Source: Tropicibacter oceani (GTDB lineage: Bacteria > Pseudomonadota > Alphaproteobacteria > Rhodobacterales > Rhodobacteraceae). Taken from it: a stretch of DNA of 64,000 bases. Under the pieces are notes generated by a model. It was not told where the DNA came from. It made no database searches and saw nothing but the letters and a program-made list of their open reading frames with translations. The position numbers and the translations under genes were made by a program. Where the stretch lies: assembly GCF_029958925.1 (NCBI RefSeq), contig NZ_CP124616.1:1054001-1118000 (forward strand). The letters run 5' to 3'. Every line of letters begins with the position of its first letter. Position 1 is the first letter of the stretch. Positions 1 through 8,425 of this stretch are shown piece by piece.

Positions 1-258
1 GGCGCGGTCAATCGCGCTGACGGTCACGCCGGTCATCAGATCGATGTTCTGGTCGGCGTAATAGCTTTGCGGGCGCAGGTACAACCGTTCCAGATCCATG
101 TCGCCCAGCAGATAGGCCTTGGACAGCGGCGGGCGCTGATAGGGCACCACCGGTTCGTCGCCGATCACGGTGATCGCCCCTTCGTATCCCTTGCTGCGCA
201 GACGGGCCACCACTGTGGCTGAGGCCTGTCCTGCCCCTATCACGACGACACCTGCCAT
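1..258 (-). CDS. FAD-dependent oxidoreductase (ferredoxin reductase type), C-terminus outside window
   Basis: Only the first 86 codons lie in the window; the gene continues off the left edge. The protein begins with a dinucleotide-binding fold: MAGVVVIGAGQASA gives the GxGxxG-type FAD loop at residues 7-12, and an acidic residue follows at the end of strand 2 (VIGDEPVVPYQRP). The stretch PYQRPPLSKAYL at 40-51 is typical of the putidaredoxin/rhodocoxin reductase family, which passes electrons from NAD(P)H to a [2Fe-2S] ferredoxin for a P450 or dioxygenase. No ferredoxin or oxygenase partner is visible here. The start ATG is at 256-258, and the peroxiredoxin gene starts divergently 82 bases away. 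The family call is firm; the physiological partner is unknown. Confidence 0.85.
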   Translation of the reverse strand, partial: MAGVVVIGAGQASATVVARLRSKGYEGAITVIGDEPVVPYQRPPLSKAYLLGDMDLERLYLRPQSYYADQNIDLMTGVTVSAIDRA

Positions 259-340
259 TTTGCACTCTCCCGCTTTCCCTTTGTCCCGCAAAGCCTATAG
301 TCGCTACTCAGGGAAACGCAATTACAGGGATGTACGACCC

Positions 341-829
341 ATGACGATCAAAGCAGGCGATACACTGCCCGGGGCCACCTTGGCCCGGATGGGCGAAAAC
401 GGGCCCGAGCAAGTAGCGCTCGATACCATTACCAAGGGACGCAAAGTGGTGATCTTTGCCCTTCCCGGGGCCTATACCGGCACCTGCACCACCGCGCATG
501 TCCCCAGCTTCATGCGCACCCGCGACGCGTTTGCCGACAAGGGCGTGGACGAGGTGATCTGCCTGTCCGTCAACGATCCCTTCGTCATGGGCGCCTGGGG
601 CGAATCGACCGGCGCGACCGCTGCCGGCATCACCATGCTGGGTGACCCCGAGGCCGAATTCACCAAGGCCGTCGGCATGGAATTCTCGGCGCCGCCCGCC
701 GGCCTGATCGATCGGTCCAAGCGTTATGCGATGCTGGTCGATGACGGCAAGGTGGTGGTGCTGCACGCCGAGGAAAACCCCGGCGTCTGCGAAACCTCGG
801 GCGGCGAAGCGCTGCTGGCCGCGATCTGA
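341..829 (+). CDS. Peroxiredoxin, Prx5/hybrid type
   Basis: A 162-residue thiol peroxidase of the Prx5 family, which reduces H2O2 and alkyl hydroperoxides in the cytoplasm using glutathione, glutaredoxin or thioredoxin. The peroxidatic Cys is C49 in PGAYTGTCTTAHVPSF, matching the family pattern PGAFTPTCSxxHxPxF. Other cysteines sit at about 73 (VICLSVND) and 150 (NPGVCETSG); either could act as a resolving Cys, which I infer rather than know. The ATG at 341 was chosen over an in-frame upstream ATG at 170 because the family begins with the segment TIKAGDTLPGATL and the upstream part overlaps the divergent reductase gene. The length is normal for the family. A hairpin terminator follows directly. 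Confidence 0.93.
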   Translation: MTIKAGDTLPGATLARMGENGPEQVALDTITKGRKVVIFALPGAYTGTCTTAHVPSFMRTRDAFADKGVDEVICLSVNDPFVMGAWGESTGATAAGITMLGDPEAEFTKAVGMEFSAPPAGLIDRSKRYAMLVDDGKVVVLHAEENPGVCETSGGEALLAAI

Positions 830-839
830 ATACACCAGG

Positions 840-864
840 GGGGCGGCCGTTGTGCCGCCCCTTT
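840..864 (+). terminator. Rho-independent terminator after peroxiredoxin gene
   Basis: An 8 bp perfect GC stem (GGGGCGGC / GCCGCCCC) with a 6-base loop is followed by TTT. It lies between the peroxiredoxin stop and the convergent PCD stop, so it may serve both strands, although only the plus strand has a short T run. Confidence 0.7.
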
Positions 865-872
865 CGTTTGCG

Positions 873-1163
873 TCACAGGCTGTCCATCTTGCGCGCCAGC
901 TTGGCGTCCAGCGCCGACAGCCCACCGACGTCATGGGTGGTCAGCGTCACCTCGACCGTCTTGTAGACATTCGACCATTCCGGGTGATGGTCCCATTTTT
1001 CCGCCCATAGCGCCGCGCGGGTCATCCAGGCAAAGGCCTCGGTGAAATCGGCAAAGACATAGGTCTTGGAAATCGCATCGCGCCCCGGCGTCACAGTCCA
1101 GCCATTGTCCAGCAGCGGCTGCAGCACGGTCTTGCGGGCGGTGTCCGACAGTTTTTCGGTCAT
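873..1163 (-). CDS. phhB: 4a-hydroxytetrahydrobiopterin dehydratase (pterin-4a-carbinolamine dehydratase)
   Basis: A 96-residue PCD/DCoH-family enzyme that dehydrates 4a-hydroxytetrahydropterin, recycling the cofactor of aromatic amino acid hydroxylases. The signature [13 protein letters not shown] is present, with catalytic His59 and His60; a third family histidine is H77 in TTHDVGG. Length is standard. It is the last gene of a minus-strand run ridA-GDPD-acyltransferase-PCD, and its ATG overlaps the preceding stop by 4 bases (ATGA), indicating translational coupling. No phenylalanine hydroxylase is visible nearby, so its substrate source is not shown here; some PCD proteins also act in molybdopterin metabolism or as regulators. 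Confidence 0.95.
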   Translation of the reverse strand: MTEKLSDTARKTVLQPLLDNGWTVTPGRDAISKTYVFADFTEAFAWMTRAALWAEKWDHHPEWSNVYKTVEVTLTTHDVGGLSALDAKLARKMDSL

Positions 1164-2359
1164 GGCTGTTCCTCCTGGGCGGATTTTCGAAATGGCCCGT
1201 AGGCCGTGAGAATCTCGATGTCTTCGTCAACCGCCGCGCGTTCGCCTTCCAGATAGCGGGCCACGGCGTCGGAAAACCCCTTGTCCGAAATCCAGTGCAG
1301 CGAATGCGTCGGCGCGGGCAGATAGCCGCGCGCCAGCTTGTGTTCGCCCTGAGCGCCAGCCTCGACCCGGGCCAGGCCCTGCGCGATGGCATAGTCGATG
1401 GCCTGATAATAGCACGTTTCAAAGTGCAGGCAGGGATGATCCTCGATACAGCCCCAATAGCGCCCGAACAGCACATCGCGCCCGATGAAATTCAAGGCCC
1501 CTGCCACGGGCAAACCATCGCGTTCACACAGCACCAGGGCGATGTCGCCCCGCAGGGTATCATGCGCGATCTCGAAAAACTTGCGCGTCAGGTAGGGCGT
1601 GCCCCATTTGCGCGCCCCGGTGTCCTGGTAGAACGTCCAGAAGGCATCCCAGTGTTCGGGCCGAATGGCATCCCCGGTCAGGGTGCGGATCGTCCCGCCA
1701 AAGCCCTGCGCCTGCGCGCGTTCCTTGCGAATGTTCTTGCGCTTGCGCGAGCTGAGCGAGGCAAGGAAATCGTCAAAGCTGGCGTAGCCGTCGTTCAGCC
1801 AGTGGAACTGCTGGGTGCGGCGCGGCAACAGGCCCATCTGTACCCCGGCCTTGACCTCGTCTTCGGTGCAAAAGGTGATGTGCAGCGACGACAGATCGTT
1901 CTGCACGGCGAATTCGATGGCACCTTGGGTCAGGGCGGAAATGCCTGTCGCCTCTTCTCCGGGGCGGGTCAGGAAACGCCGCCCGGTTGCGGGGGTAAAG
2001 GGCACCGCGATCTGCAGCTTAGGGTAGTAATGCCCGCCCGCGCGTTCCCAGGCATGCGCCCAGTTGTGATCAAAGATGTATTCGCCCTGGCTGTGACCCT
2101 TGGCATAAAGCGGCGCGCAGGCAATCGGCACCCCGTCGCGTTCGGCCACCAGATAGCGCGGCTCCCACCCTGTACGCGGCCCGACCGAACCGCTGTCCTC
2201 CAGTGCCTTGAGAAAGCGATACGTGGTAAAGGGATCGACCGGGCGGCCGCCGTCCGCGGCCTCGGGGCAGGCGCAGGCATCCCAGTCGCTGGCCGCGATC
2301 TGCGACAGCGAGGTCAGGACATTGACGGTGATCGTGGCGGGCTGGCTCTGGTCAGTCAT
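1160..2359 (-). CDS. FemAB-like/COG3146 GNAT-fold acyltransferase
   Basis: A 399-residue protein matching the COG3146 (DUF482, FemAB_like) family of predicted N-acyltransferases. Family-like segments include [19 protein letters not shown] near residues 113-131, [10 protein letters not shown] near 160, [15 protein letters not shown] near 203 and [14 protein letters not shown] near 322. The fold resembles two GNAT domains as in peptidoglycan-bridge aminoacyltransferases, but the substrate of this family is unknown, and the link to cell-wall or lipid modification is only inference. The gene follows the GDPD gene by 33 bases and overlaps the PCD start by 4 bases, so it belongs to the same operon. 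No signal peptide is apparent, suggesting a cytoplasmic enzyme. Confidence 0.85.
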   Translation of the reverse strand: MTDQSQPATITVNVLTSLSQIAASDWDACACPEAADGGRPVDPFTTYRFLKALEDSGSVGPRTGWEPRYLVAERDGVPIACAPLYAKGHSQGEYIFDHNWAHAWERAGGHYYPKLQIAVPFTPATGRRFLTRPGEEATGISALTQGAIEFAVQNDLSSLHITFCTEDEVKAGVQMGLLPRRTQQFHWLNDGYASFDDFLASLSSRKRKNIRKERAQAQGFGGTIRTLTGDAIRPEHWDAFWTFYQDTGARKWGTPYLTRKFFEIAHDTLRGDIALVLCERDGLPVAGALNFIGRDVLFGRYWGCIEDHPCLHFETCYYQAIDYAIAQGLARVEAGAQGEHKLARGYLPAPTHSLHWISDKGFSDAVARYLEGERAAVDEDIEILTAYGPFRKSAQEEQP

Positions 2360-2392
2360 CTTGACTTACATTTGGCCCTTTCGCCCGGGCGA

Positions 2393-3148
2393 TCAAGCGA
2401 CGTAACCCTCGAATGTCACATTGTCCGCGATCAGCCGCGCGGCGGCCTCTTCGGTGGGCGACCGGATGGTCCAGCACAGGATCGGCACGCCGCGCGCCCT
2501 CAGTTCCTGCACGCGCGGGGCGTTCAGGGCCTTGTGCTTGTGGCTGATGAAATCCGCCGGAACGCTGTCGAAATCGGGGATGGCGCGCAGGCGGTCGCGT
2601 GTCGCCTTGTTCAGCATCAGCCAGTCCTTGGCGCTATAGCTGCAGGTGGTGATGCCGCGCGGGCGGTCAGGGGCCAATTCCGCCATGCGCCGGGCCGAAT
2701 GCGGGTTGAAGGACATCAGCGCCACCTCGCCCTGATAGGGTTTCAGCGCGGCAGCGGTTGCCTCTTCCAGCGGGCCGACGTTCGGCCCCATGGCGCCGTC
2801 CTGGTCCTTCAGCTCGATCAGCAGCGGCACGCGGCCGGCCACAAGGTCCAGCACCTCGACCAGCGAGGGCACGGTTTCGTCGCTGTAGCGCAGGGTGATC
2901 GTGCCCAGTTCGGCCGCCGTGCGCTGGCGGATGGCGCCCTTGGCGACGGTCAGGCGTTTCAGGTCATAGTCGTGAAACACCATGGCCTGGCCATCGCTGG
3001 ACAGTTGCAGGTCCATCTCGATGCCATAGCCCGCCTCGATTGCGGCCACGATCGCGGCCCGGGAATTTTCGGGCCGCCCGGCGTGGGCATCATGATAGGC
3101 GCGGTGCGCGATGGGGCGGTCCAGAAGGGACTGGGGCAGGGTCGGCAT
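2393..3148 (-). CDS. Glycerophosphodiester phosphodiesterase (GDPD family)
   Basis: A 251-residue cytoplasmic GDPD-family TIM-barrel enzyme that hydrolyses glycerophosphodiesters to glycerol 3-phosphate and an alcohol. Visible catalytic and metal-binding residues are H15-R16 (IAHRAYHD), E28-N29 (PENSR), E44 and D46 (GIEMDLQLS) and H59-D60 (VFHD). There is no leader peptide, so the UgpQ-like cytoplasmic type is more likely than the periplasmic GlpQ type. Its ATG overlaps the ridA stop by one base (TGATG), implying coupled translation. It could recycle head groups released from membrane phospholipids. Confidence 0.92.
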   Translation of the reverse strand: MPTLPQSLLDRPIAHRAYHDAHAGRPENSRAAIVAAIEAGYGIEMDLQLSSDGQAMVFHDYDLKRLTVAKGAIRQRTAAELGTITLRYSDETVPSLVEVLDLVAGRVPLLIELKDQDGAMGPNVGPLEEATAAALKPYQGEVALMSFNPHSARRMAELAPDRPRGITTCSYSAKDWLMLNKATRDRLRAIPDFDSVPADFISHKHKALNAPRVQELRARGVPILCWTIRSPTEEAAARLIADNVTFEGYVA

Positions 3149-3612
3149 CAGGCGATCTCGAAGATGCCTTCGATCTCGACCGCGACGCCCAGCGGCAGGG
3201 ATGCCGCCGACACCGCAGACCGCGAATGCCGCCCGGCCTCGCCCAGCACCTCGACCATGGTGTCCGAGGCGCCGTTGATCACCTTGGGCTGGTCGGTGAA
3301 ATCGCCGGTCGAATTGACAAAGCCGGTCAGCTTGATCACCCGTTTCAGCCGGGACAGATCGCCGCCACAGGCCGCCCGGACCTGCGCCAACAGGCTGAGC
3401 GCACAGCTTTTCGCCGCTGCGGCGCCGGCCGCCACGTCCATGTCATCGCCCAGCTTGCCGCAGATCAGCGCGCCATTGGCCATGCTGATCTGCCCCGACA
3501 CGTACAGCGTGTTGCCCACCTGGACATAGGGCACATAGTTGGCCGCCGGGGCCGGGGCCTCGGGCAGGGTCAGGCCCAGTTCGGCAAGCCGCGTTTCGAT
3601 GGCATTGGTCAT
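3148..3612 (-). CDS. RidA/YjgF/UK114 family protein
   Basis: A 154-residue member of the RidA superfamily of small trimeric enamine/imine deaminases that hydrolyse reactive 2-aminoacrylate-type intermediates from PLP enzymes. The C-terminal signature RSAVSAASLPLGVAVEIE at about 131-148 contains the conserved Arg and Glu-bearing segments. The N-terminal part VQVGNTLYVSGQISM is also typical. It is slightly longer than E. coli RidA (128 aa) and resembles the Rid subgroup common in Alphaproteobacteria, so the precise subclass is uncertain. It is the first gene of the ridA-GDPD-acyltransferase-PCD operon; the upstream 116-base gap to the HlyD stop must hold its promoter, but I could not identify one. 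Confidence 0.9.
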   Translation of the reverse strand: MTNAIETRLAELGLTLPEAPAPAANYVPYVQVGNTLYVSGQISMANGALICGKLGDDMDVAAGAAAAKSCALSLLAQVRAACGGDLSRLKRVIKLTGFVNSTGDFTDQPKVINGASDTMVEVLGEAGRHSRSAVSAASLPLGVAVEIEGIFEIA

Positions 3613-3728
3613 GGCATTTCCTTTCGCATTTGCCGCGACGCTAGAGCGACGGGAGGCATTTGGAAATACCCCCCGCCGCCTGGTGTCGGCGAAAATCCGG
3701 CGAATGGCGCAGACCGCCCCGCCTGCGA

Positions 3729-5033
3729 TCAGCTTTCGCGAAAGGCCTTGGCGAAATAATCGGTGAAGGGTTTCACCAGATAGGCCAGCGGCGTGCGGTC
3801 GGCGGTGCGGATATAAGCCTCGACCGGCATGCCGGGGATCAGCGCCGCGCCTTCGGGCAGGCGCTCCATCTCGCCTTCGTTCAGCTTGATCTCGGCGCGG
3901 TAATAGCTGATCTGCGTGGCCTCGTCCTGAAAGGCATCCGCCGAAATCTGCACGACCCGCCCGAACAGTTCCGGCGTGCTGCGCTGATCCAGCGAGGAAA
4001 AGCGCAAGGACACGTCCTGCTGCACGAACAACTGGTCGATGTGGATCGGTTCGACCCGGGCGGAAATCACCAGTGGCCGGTCCTGCGGGACAAGATACAG
4101 CAGCGCATCGGCGGGCCGGATGACCGAGCGCGGCGTAAAGACCGTCATGCCATAGACCACGCCGCCGACAGGGGCGGTGATTTCCATGCGGCTCAGCTGT
4201 TCGATCAGCGCGCGGCGCTGTTCGGCCAGTTCGCGTTCGCTCGATTGCAGATCGCGCAGGGTGGTGATCGCCTCTTCGCGGCGCTGGGTTTCCAGCGACA
4301 GGATCTGGATGTCGATCTCGGTGATCCGCCCCTGCGCCTGCGCCTTTTGCGCGGTCAATTCGCCGGCGCTGCCCAACAGGCGCGATTCCTCGCGTTGCAG
4401 GGCCAGCACGCGGCTGGCCTGGGTCAGCCCGTCGGCCAGCAGTTTCTGCTGGCTGGTCAGTTCCTCTTCGATCAGGGCAAGCTGCTCGGCCAGCGCCTCT
4501 TGCTGGGCCTCGATACCCTTGACCTGATCCTGGATCTGGTCGGCGCGTTTGCCCAGCTGCTCGATCTCGCGGGCGATGGAATCGCGGCGCGCGTTGAACA
4601 GGTTGCGCTGACCGCCCACCAGTTCGGCGACCTCGGGGTCGGTTTCGGCGCGTTCCAGGACCTCGTCGGCAAAGTGGATTTCGGCGGCGTCGTCGCGTTC
4701 GGCCTGCAGCCGTCCGCGCCGGGCCATCAGTTCGAAATACTGGCCTTCGATGATGGTCAGCTTTGATTGCAGAACGCTTGGGTCCAGCCGCAGCAGGGTG
4801 TCCCCGGCGGCGACGGTATCGCCCTCTTGCACCAGGATCGCCGACACGACCCCGCCATCGGGGTGCTGGACGACCTGACGGTTCTGATCCACCGTGATCT
4901 GCCCCGAGGCAACGATGGCCCCGGAAATCTGCGTCGTGGCCGCCCAGGTGCCGAAACCGCCGACCAGCACCAGAAGGGCCAAAAGCCCCAGCACCATCGG
5001 CCCGCGCATCGGAAATGTCTTTTCGGCGCTCAT
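3729..5033 (-). CDS. HlyD-family periplasmic adaptor of a type I secretion system
   Basis: A 434-residue membrane-fusion protein linking an inner-membrane ABC exporter to an outer-membrane channel. It shows a short cytoplasmic N-terminus, one membrane segment at about 11-30, a barrel/lipoyl start ([20 protein letters not shown]), a long Gln/Glu/Ala-rich coiled coil at roughly 100-290, and a C-terminal beta-barrel ([19 protein letters not shown]). The start at 5033 was chosen because the ATG overlaps the exporter stop by 4 bases and leads directly into the membrane segment; a longer in-frame reading to 5159 runs through the ABC gene. It pairs with the upstream PrtD-like ATPase. No TolC-like partner or obvious RTX substrate lies in the window. 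Confidence 0.93.
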   Translation of the reverse strand: MSAEKTFPMRGPMVLGLLALLVLVGGFGTWAATTQISGAIVASGQITVDQNRQVVQHPDGGVVSAILVQEGDTVAAGDTLLRLDPSVLQSKLTIIEGQYFELMARRGRLQAERDDAAEIHFADEVLERAETDPEVAELVGGQRNLFNARRDSIAREIEQLGKRADQIQDQVKGIEAQQEALAEQLALIEEELTSQQKLLADGLTQASRVLALQREESRLLGSAGELTAQKAQAQGRITEIDIQILSLETQRREEAITTLRDLQSSERELAEQRRALIEQLSRMEITAPVGGVVYGMTVFTPRSVIRPADALLYLVPQDRPLVISARVEPIHIDQLFVQQDVSLRFSSLDQRSTPELFGRVVQISADAFQDEATQISYYRAEIKLNEGEMERLPEGAALIPGMPVEAYIRTADRTPLAYLVKPFTDYFAKAFRES

Positions 5034-6763
5034 CGCACGCCCCCCTGTCCGGTGCTTTGCTGGATCTGCTGGTGGTTCTGCACCATCTTCTTCAGCACCT
5101 CCTCCTTGGGGCCAAAGGCCACGCGGTTGCCGCCTTCGAGCATCAGCAAAAGGTCGCATTCCTTGATGGCGGCGGGGCGGTGGGCCATGATCATCACCGA
5201 CTTGCCTTCGGCCTTGAAGGCCTTGATCGCCTTGTTCACGGCCTCTGATCCTTCGTTGTCGAGGTTCGAGTTCGGTTCATCCAGGACCAGCAGGACGGGG
5301 TCGCCATACATCGCCCGGGCAAGGCCGATGCGCTGCATCTGGCCGCCCGACAGCCGGCCGCCGGTGGCGGTGACCTGCGTGTCATAGCCCTGCGGCAGTT
5401 TTAGGATCATCTCGTGGGCATCGGCCTTTTGCGCGGCTTCGACGACCTTCTGGGAATCGGGCTGCTGCGACATCCGCGCGATGTTTTCGGCGATCGTGCC
5501 GTCGAACAGCGTGACGCGCTGCGGCAGGTAACCGATGTGCTGGCCCAGAACGTCGGCGCCATATTGGTCCAGCGTCGCGCCATCCAGCCGCATCTTGCCG
5601 CCGGCGGGTTTCCAGACACCGGTCACCACACGCGCCAGGGTCGATTTCCCCGACCCCGAGGGGCCGATGACCCCCAGCGCCTGGCCGGGGCTGAGCGCGA
5701 AACTGACCATGCGCAGCGCCGCCTGCTGTTCGCCGGGGGGCACGACGGTGACCTGCTGCGCCTCAAGTTTGGCGGCGGGGCGGGGCAACTGGGTGCGCGC
5801 AGGTTCGATCGGGACTTCGGTCAGCAGCTGGGCCAGGTTGTTCCAGCCCTTGCGCGCCTGCTGCACCATCGGCCATTGCCCGATGGCCAGTTCGATCGGC
5901 GCCAGCGCGCGGCCCATCAGGATCGACCCGGCGATCATCGCGCCCGGGGTCAGTTCGCCCTGCAGCACCAGGTAGGCGCCAAGACCCAGCATCGCCGATT
6001 GCAGCAGCATCCGGAACGTCTTGGTCGTGGTGGAAAAGGTGCCGGTCAGGTCGGTTGCGCTGATATGCGCGCGTAGCGCCTCTCCGCGCGCGGTCAGCCA
6101 GCGCAGAAAGGCATCGTTGCGCATGCCAAGGGCGGTGACCAACTCGGCCTCGGACCGGATCTGTTCGGCGGTGCGTTCGGCGGTCAAAGAGGTCATGCCC
6201 GATTTCAGCGAAGGCGCGCGAGTCATGATCTGGTTGATCAGCGTGACAAAGATCAAAACCGCGCCACCGAACAGCGCCAGGTAGCCCAGCCAGGGGTGAA
6301 AGACCATGATCGCCAGGATGAAGACCGGCGTCCAGGGCATGTCGAAAAAGGACATCAGCACCGGCGAGGACATGAACCGCTGCACCGATTCCAGATCGCG
6401 CACCCCGGTGCGGGCCAGCGCATCGTTCTGCACCGTCGACCGGCGCAATACCGCGTCGAAAACCCGCAGATCCAGGGCGGCCTGGAACCGCGCCGCCACC
6501 CGCCCCATGACGCGCCCGCGCACATAGTCGAGGATGCCCATCATGGAATACAGAAACACCACCAGCACCGACAGCGCGATCAGCGTCGCCTCGGAGCGCG
6601 ACCCAAGCACGCGGTCATAGACCTGCAGCATGTACAGCGGCCCCGTCAGCATCAACATGTTGACGAAAAAGCTGAAAATACCGGCAAACCAGAAATAGGG
6701 GCGGTTCTTGCGCCGGGCTGCGCGCAATTCTTCCAGCCCTTTTTCGAAACTATCGTTTTGCAT
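5030..6763 (-). CDS. Type I secretion ABC transporter (PrtD-type permease/ATPase)
   Basis: A 577-residue half-transporter with an N-terminal membrane domain (hydrophobic segments around 25-45, 60-78, 145-180 and 255-285) and a C-terminal ATPase. Walker A is GPSGSGKST at 367-375, the ABC signature LSGGQMQR at 471-478, and Walker B LLVLDEP at 491-497. There is no N-terminal C39 peptidase domain, which fits the PrtD/AprD branch that exports RTX proteases, lipases and other C-terminal-signal proteins. It is translated just ahead of the HlyD-like adaptor with a 4-base overlap. The substrate is unknown because no glycine-rich nonapeptide-repeat protein is encoded within the window. Confidence 0.95.
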   Translation of the reverse strand: MQNDSFEKGLEELRAARRKNRPYFWFAGIFSFFVNMLMLTGPLYMLQVYDRVLGSRSEATLIALSVLVVFLYSMMGILDYVRGRVMGRVAARFQAALDLRVFDAVLRRSTVQNDALARTGVRDLESVQRFMSSPVLMSFFDMPWTPVFILAIMVFHPWLGYLALFGGAVLIFVTLINQIMTRAPSLKSGMTSLTAERTAEQIRSEAELVTALGMRNDAFLRWLTARGEALRAHISATDLTGTFSTTTKTFRMLLQSAMLGLGAYLVLQGELTPGAMIAGSILMGRALAPIELAIGQWPMVQQARKGWNNLAQLLTEVPIEPARTQLPRPAAKLEAQQVTVVPPGEQQAALRMVSFALSPGQALGVIGPSGSGKSTLARVVTGVWKPAGGKMRLDGATLDQYGADVLGQHIGYLPQRVTLFDGTIAENIARMSQQPDSQKVVEAAQKADAHEMILKLPQGYDTQVTATGGRLSGGQMQRIGLARAMYGDPVLLVLDEPNSNLDNEGSEAVNKAIKAFKAEGKSVMIMAHRPAAIKECDLLLMLEGGNRVAFGPKEEVLKKMVQNHQQIQQSTGQGGVR

Positions 6764-6911
6764 CAGCGGATGTCTGCCTTGTATTTTTGTAGCCCGCTTT
6801 AATCTGTGGCAAGGTCAGGGGCATTGATCCATGTCGCCATTGTGTCACAAGATGCCTGAAACACGGTGCCTGCATTGGGTGTCCGGGCAAAAGAAATTAG
6901 ATAGGCTTTTA

Positions 6912-6931
6912 GGAAACCTTGTCAGGTTTCC
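6912..6931 (+). promoter_or_regulatory. Perfect hairpin in the presumed 5' leader of mlaA
   Basis: The inverted repeat GGAAACCT-TGTC-AGGTTTCC (8 bp stem, 4-base loop) lies 28 bases before the mlaA ATG, in the 196-base gap between the divergent exporter and mlaA genes. It could be an operator or an RNA stem near the ribosome-binding region. There is no T run, so it is not a terminator. Function is unproven. Confidence 0.4.
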
Positions 6932-6959
6932 CAAGGGATTTGAAGAAAGCGGTCCGAAG

Positions 6960-7712
6960 ATGCGTCATGTTCGTGTGATTATTGCTGGGGTTGGCCTGTT
7001 GCTGGCGGCGGGCTGTTCTGTGCCCGGGCCCGGCGAGGCCCCCGATGGCATCCACGACCCGAACGAGGCCGAGAACCGCCAGGTCCACGGTTTCAACCAG
7101 CGCCTGGACAAGGTGCTGGTGCGCGGCGCCGGGGCAGGGATCGCCGGCGGTGTGCCCGAGGGCGTGCAGGACAGCATCTCGAACTTTGCCGATACGGTGG
7201 CGACGCCGCGCTACGTGGTGAACCAGATCCTGCAGGGGCGACCGGGGCGCGCGACGCAGAACGCCCTGCGCTTTACCATCAACGCGACGCTGGGCTTTGC
7301 CGGGCTGGCCGATGTGGCCACCGATCTGGGCCTGCCCGAGGATGGCACCGACTTTGGCGAAACTCTGCATGTCTGGGGCGCCCCCGAGGGCGGCTATGTC
7401 GAACTGCCGGTTCTTGGTCCGTCGACAGAGCGCGACGCCATCGGCCAGTTCGTCGATTATTTCACCAATCCGCTGGATTACATCGTGCCGCGCCCCGAAC
7501 GCTATCTGGGCACGGTGGCGACCTATTTTGACAAGCTGGGCAGCCGCGGGCGCCATGCGGATACCTATGACAGCGTGCTGCACGACAGCGCCGATTCCTA
7601 TGCGCAACTGCGCCTGATATACTTGCAGAATCGTCGGTTCGAACTGGATGGCACCGCCGGCACGGATGCCAGCTTTGTCGACCCCGAAGCCATTGATACG
7701 GAGGGTTTCTGA
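6960..7712 (+). CDS. mlaA: MlaA (VacJ) outer-membrane lipid-asymmetry lipoprotein
   Basis: A 250-residue lipoprotein that removes mislocalised phospholipids from the outer leaflet of the outer membrane. The start at 6960 gives a clean lipoprotein signal peptide MRHVRVIIAGVGLLLAAGC with lipobox LAAGC and lipidated C19; the longer reading from 6831 lacks a signal peptide. MlaA-family features include DPNEAENRQVHGFNQ at about 35-49, NALRFTINATLGFAGL near 104 and GPSTERDAIGQFVDYF near 152. The stop overlaps the mlaC ATG by one base (TGATG). The mlaFEDB inner-membrane ATPase genes are not present here, so the rest of the pathway is encoded elsewhere. Confidence 0.95.
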   Translation: MRHVRVIIAGVGLLLAAGCSVPGPGEAPDGIHDPNEAENRQVHGFNQRLDKVLVRGAGAGIAGGVPEGVQDSISNFADTVATPRYVVNQILQGRPGRATQNALRFTINATLGFAGLADVATDLGLPEDGTDFGETLHVWGAPEGGYVELPVLGPSTERDAIGQFVDYFTNPLDYIVPRPERYLGTVATYFDKLGSRGRHADTYDSVLHDSADSYAQLRLIYLQNRRFELDGTAGTDASFVDPEAIDTEGF

Positions 7713-8320
7713 TGAAACCGATCAACGCAACACGCCGCAGTTTCATCCTGGGGGGGCTGGCCACCCTGACCGCCACCGTGGCCCCCTGGCCGCGCGCCGC
7801 GCAGGCCGCCACCGCCGCCCAGGCCGAGGCGCTGGTCGACAAGCTGGTGGCCGACATCAACCGGGTCATCAGCTCGGGCAAATCCGAAGCCTCGATGATC
7901 CGCGACTTTGAAGGCATCTTCAAACGCTACGCCGACCTGCCGACCATCGCGGCCACGGCGCTGGGCGTCGATGGCCGCCGGGCCACCTCGGCGCAGAAAA
8001 AGGCCTTTACCGATGCCTTCACCGGCTACATCTCGCGCAAGTATGGCAAGCGGTTCCGCGAATTCATCGGCGGCAAGATCGAGGTGAACAGCTCGAAGTC
8101 GGTCAAGAACGCCTACCAGGTGACCGGAACGATGATCCTGCGCAATCAGGCGCCGTTCGAGGTGGTGTTCTTTGTCGGACAAAACAGCGGCAAGTTCTAC
8201 AACCTCTATCTGGAAGGGGTGAACATGCTGCTGACCGAACGGACCGAGATCGGTGCCATGCTGGACAAGCGCCGCGGCGATATCGACGCGATGATCGCGG
8301 ACCTGCGCAAGGCCGGCTAG
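7712..8320 (+). CDS. mlaC: MlaC/Ttg2D family periplasmic phospholipid-binding protein
   Basis: A 202-residue ABC-auxiliary protein that ferries phospholipid between MlaA and the inner-membrane MlaFEDB complex. The N-terminus carries a twin-arginine motif, TRRSFILGG, followed by a hydrophobic stretch and an AQA cleavage region, so Tat export is likely. The body matches the Tol_Tol_Ttg2 family (FKRYADLPTIAATALG, FTGYISRKYGKRFREF, GTMILRNQAPFEVVFFVG). It is translationally coupled to mlaA. Together the two genes form a short retrograde lipid-transport operon closed by a strong terminator. Confidence 0.94.
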   Translation: MKPINATRRSFILGGLATLTATVAPWPRAAQAATAAQAEALVDKLVADINRVISSGKSEASMIRDFEGIFKRYADLPTIAATALGVDGRRATSAQKKAFTDAFTGYISRKYGKRFREFIGGKIEVNSSKSVKNAYQVTGTMILRNQAPFEVVFFVGQNSGKFYNLYLEGVNMLLTERTEIGAMLDKRRGDIDAMIADLRKAG

Positions 8321-8397
8321 GGTCCGGTTTCCGGCCCCAAAGCGGGGCGCAGCCCCGCCCCAGGGCCGGGTGCAAAAGCAGGATAAAAGGCACGATA

Positions 8398-8423
8398 GGG
8401 CGGGGGTGTACCCCGCCCTTTTT
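8398..8423 (+). terminator. Rho-independent terminator of mlaA-mlaC
   Basis: A perfect 8 bp stem GGGCGGGG / CCCCGCCC with 5-base loop GTGTA is followed by TTTTT on the plus strand. It lies immediately before the convergent penicillin-binding protein stop codon. Confidence 0.88.
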
Positions 8424-8425
8424 CG

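Noticed and set aside
1295-3529. 744-codon plus-strand ORF
   Set aside because: It is antisense to the acyltransferase, GDPD and ridA genes, all of which have clear family motifs. Its translation is low-complexity Arg/Gly/Gln-rich with no domain, as expected from GC-rich third-position bias.
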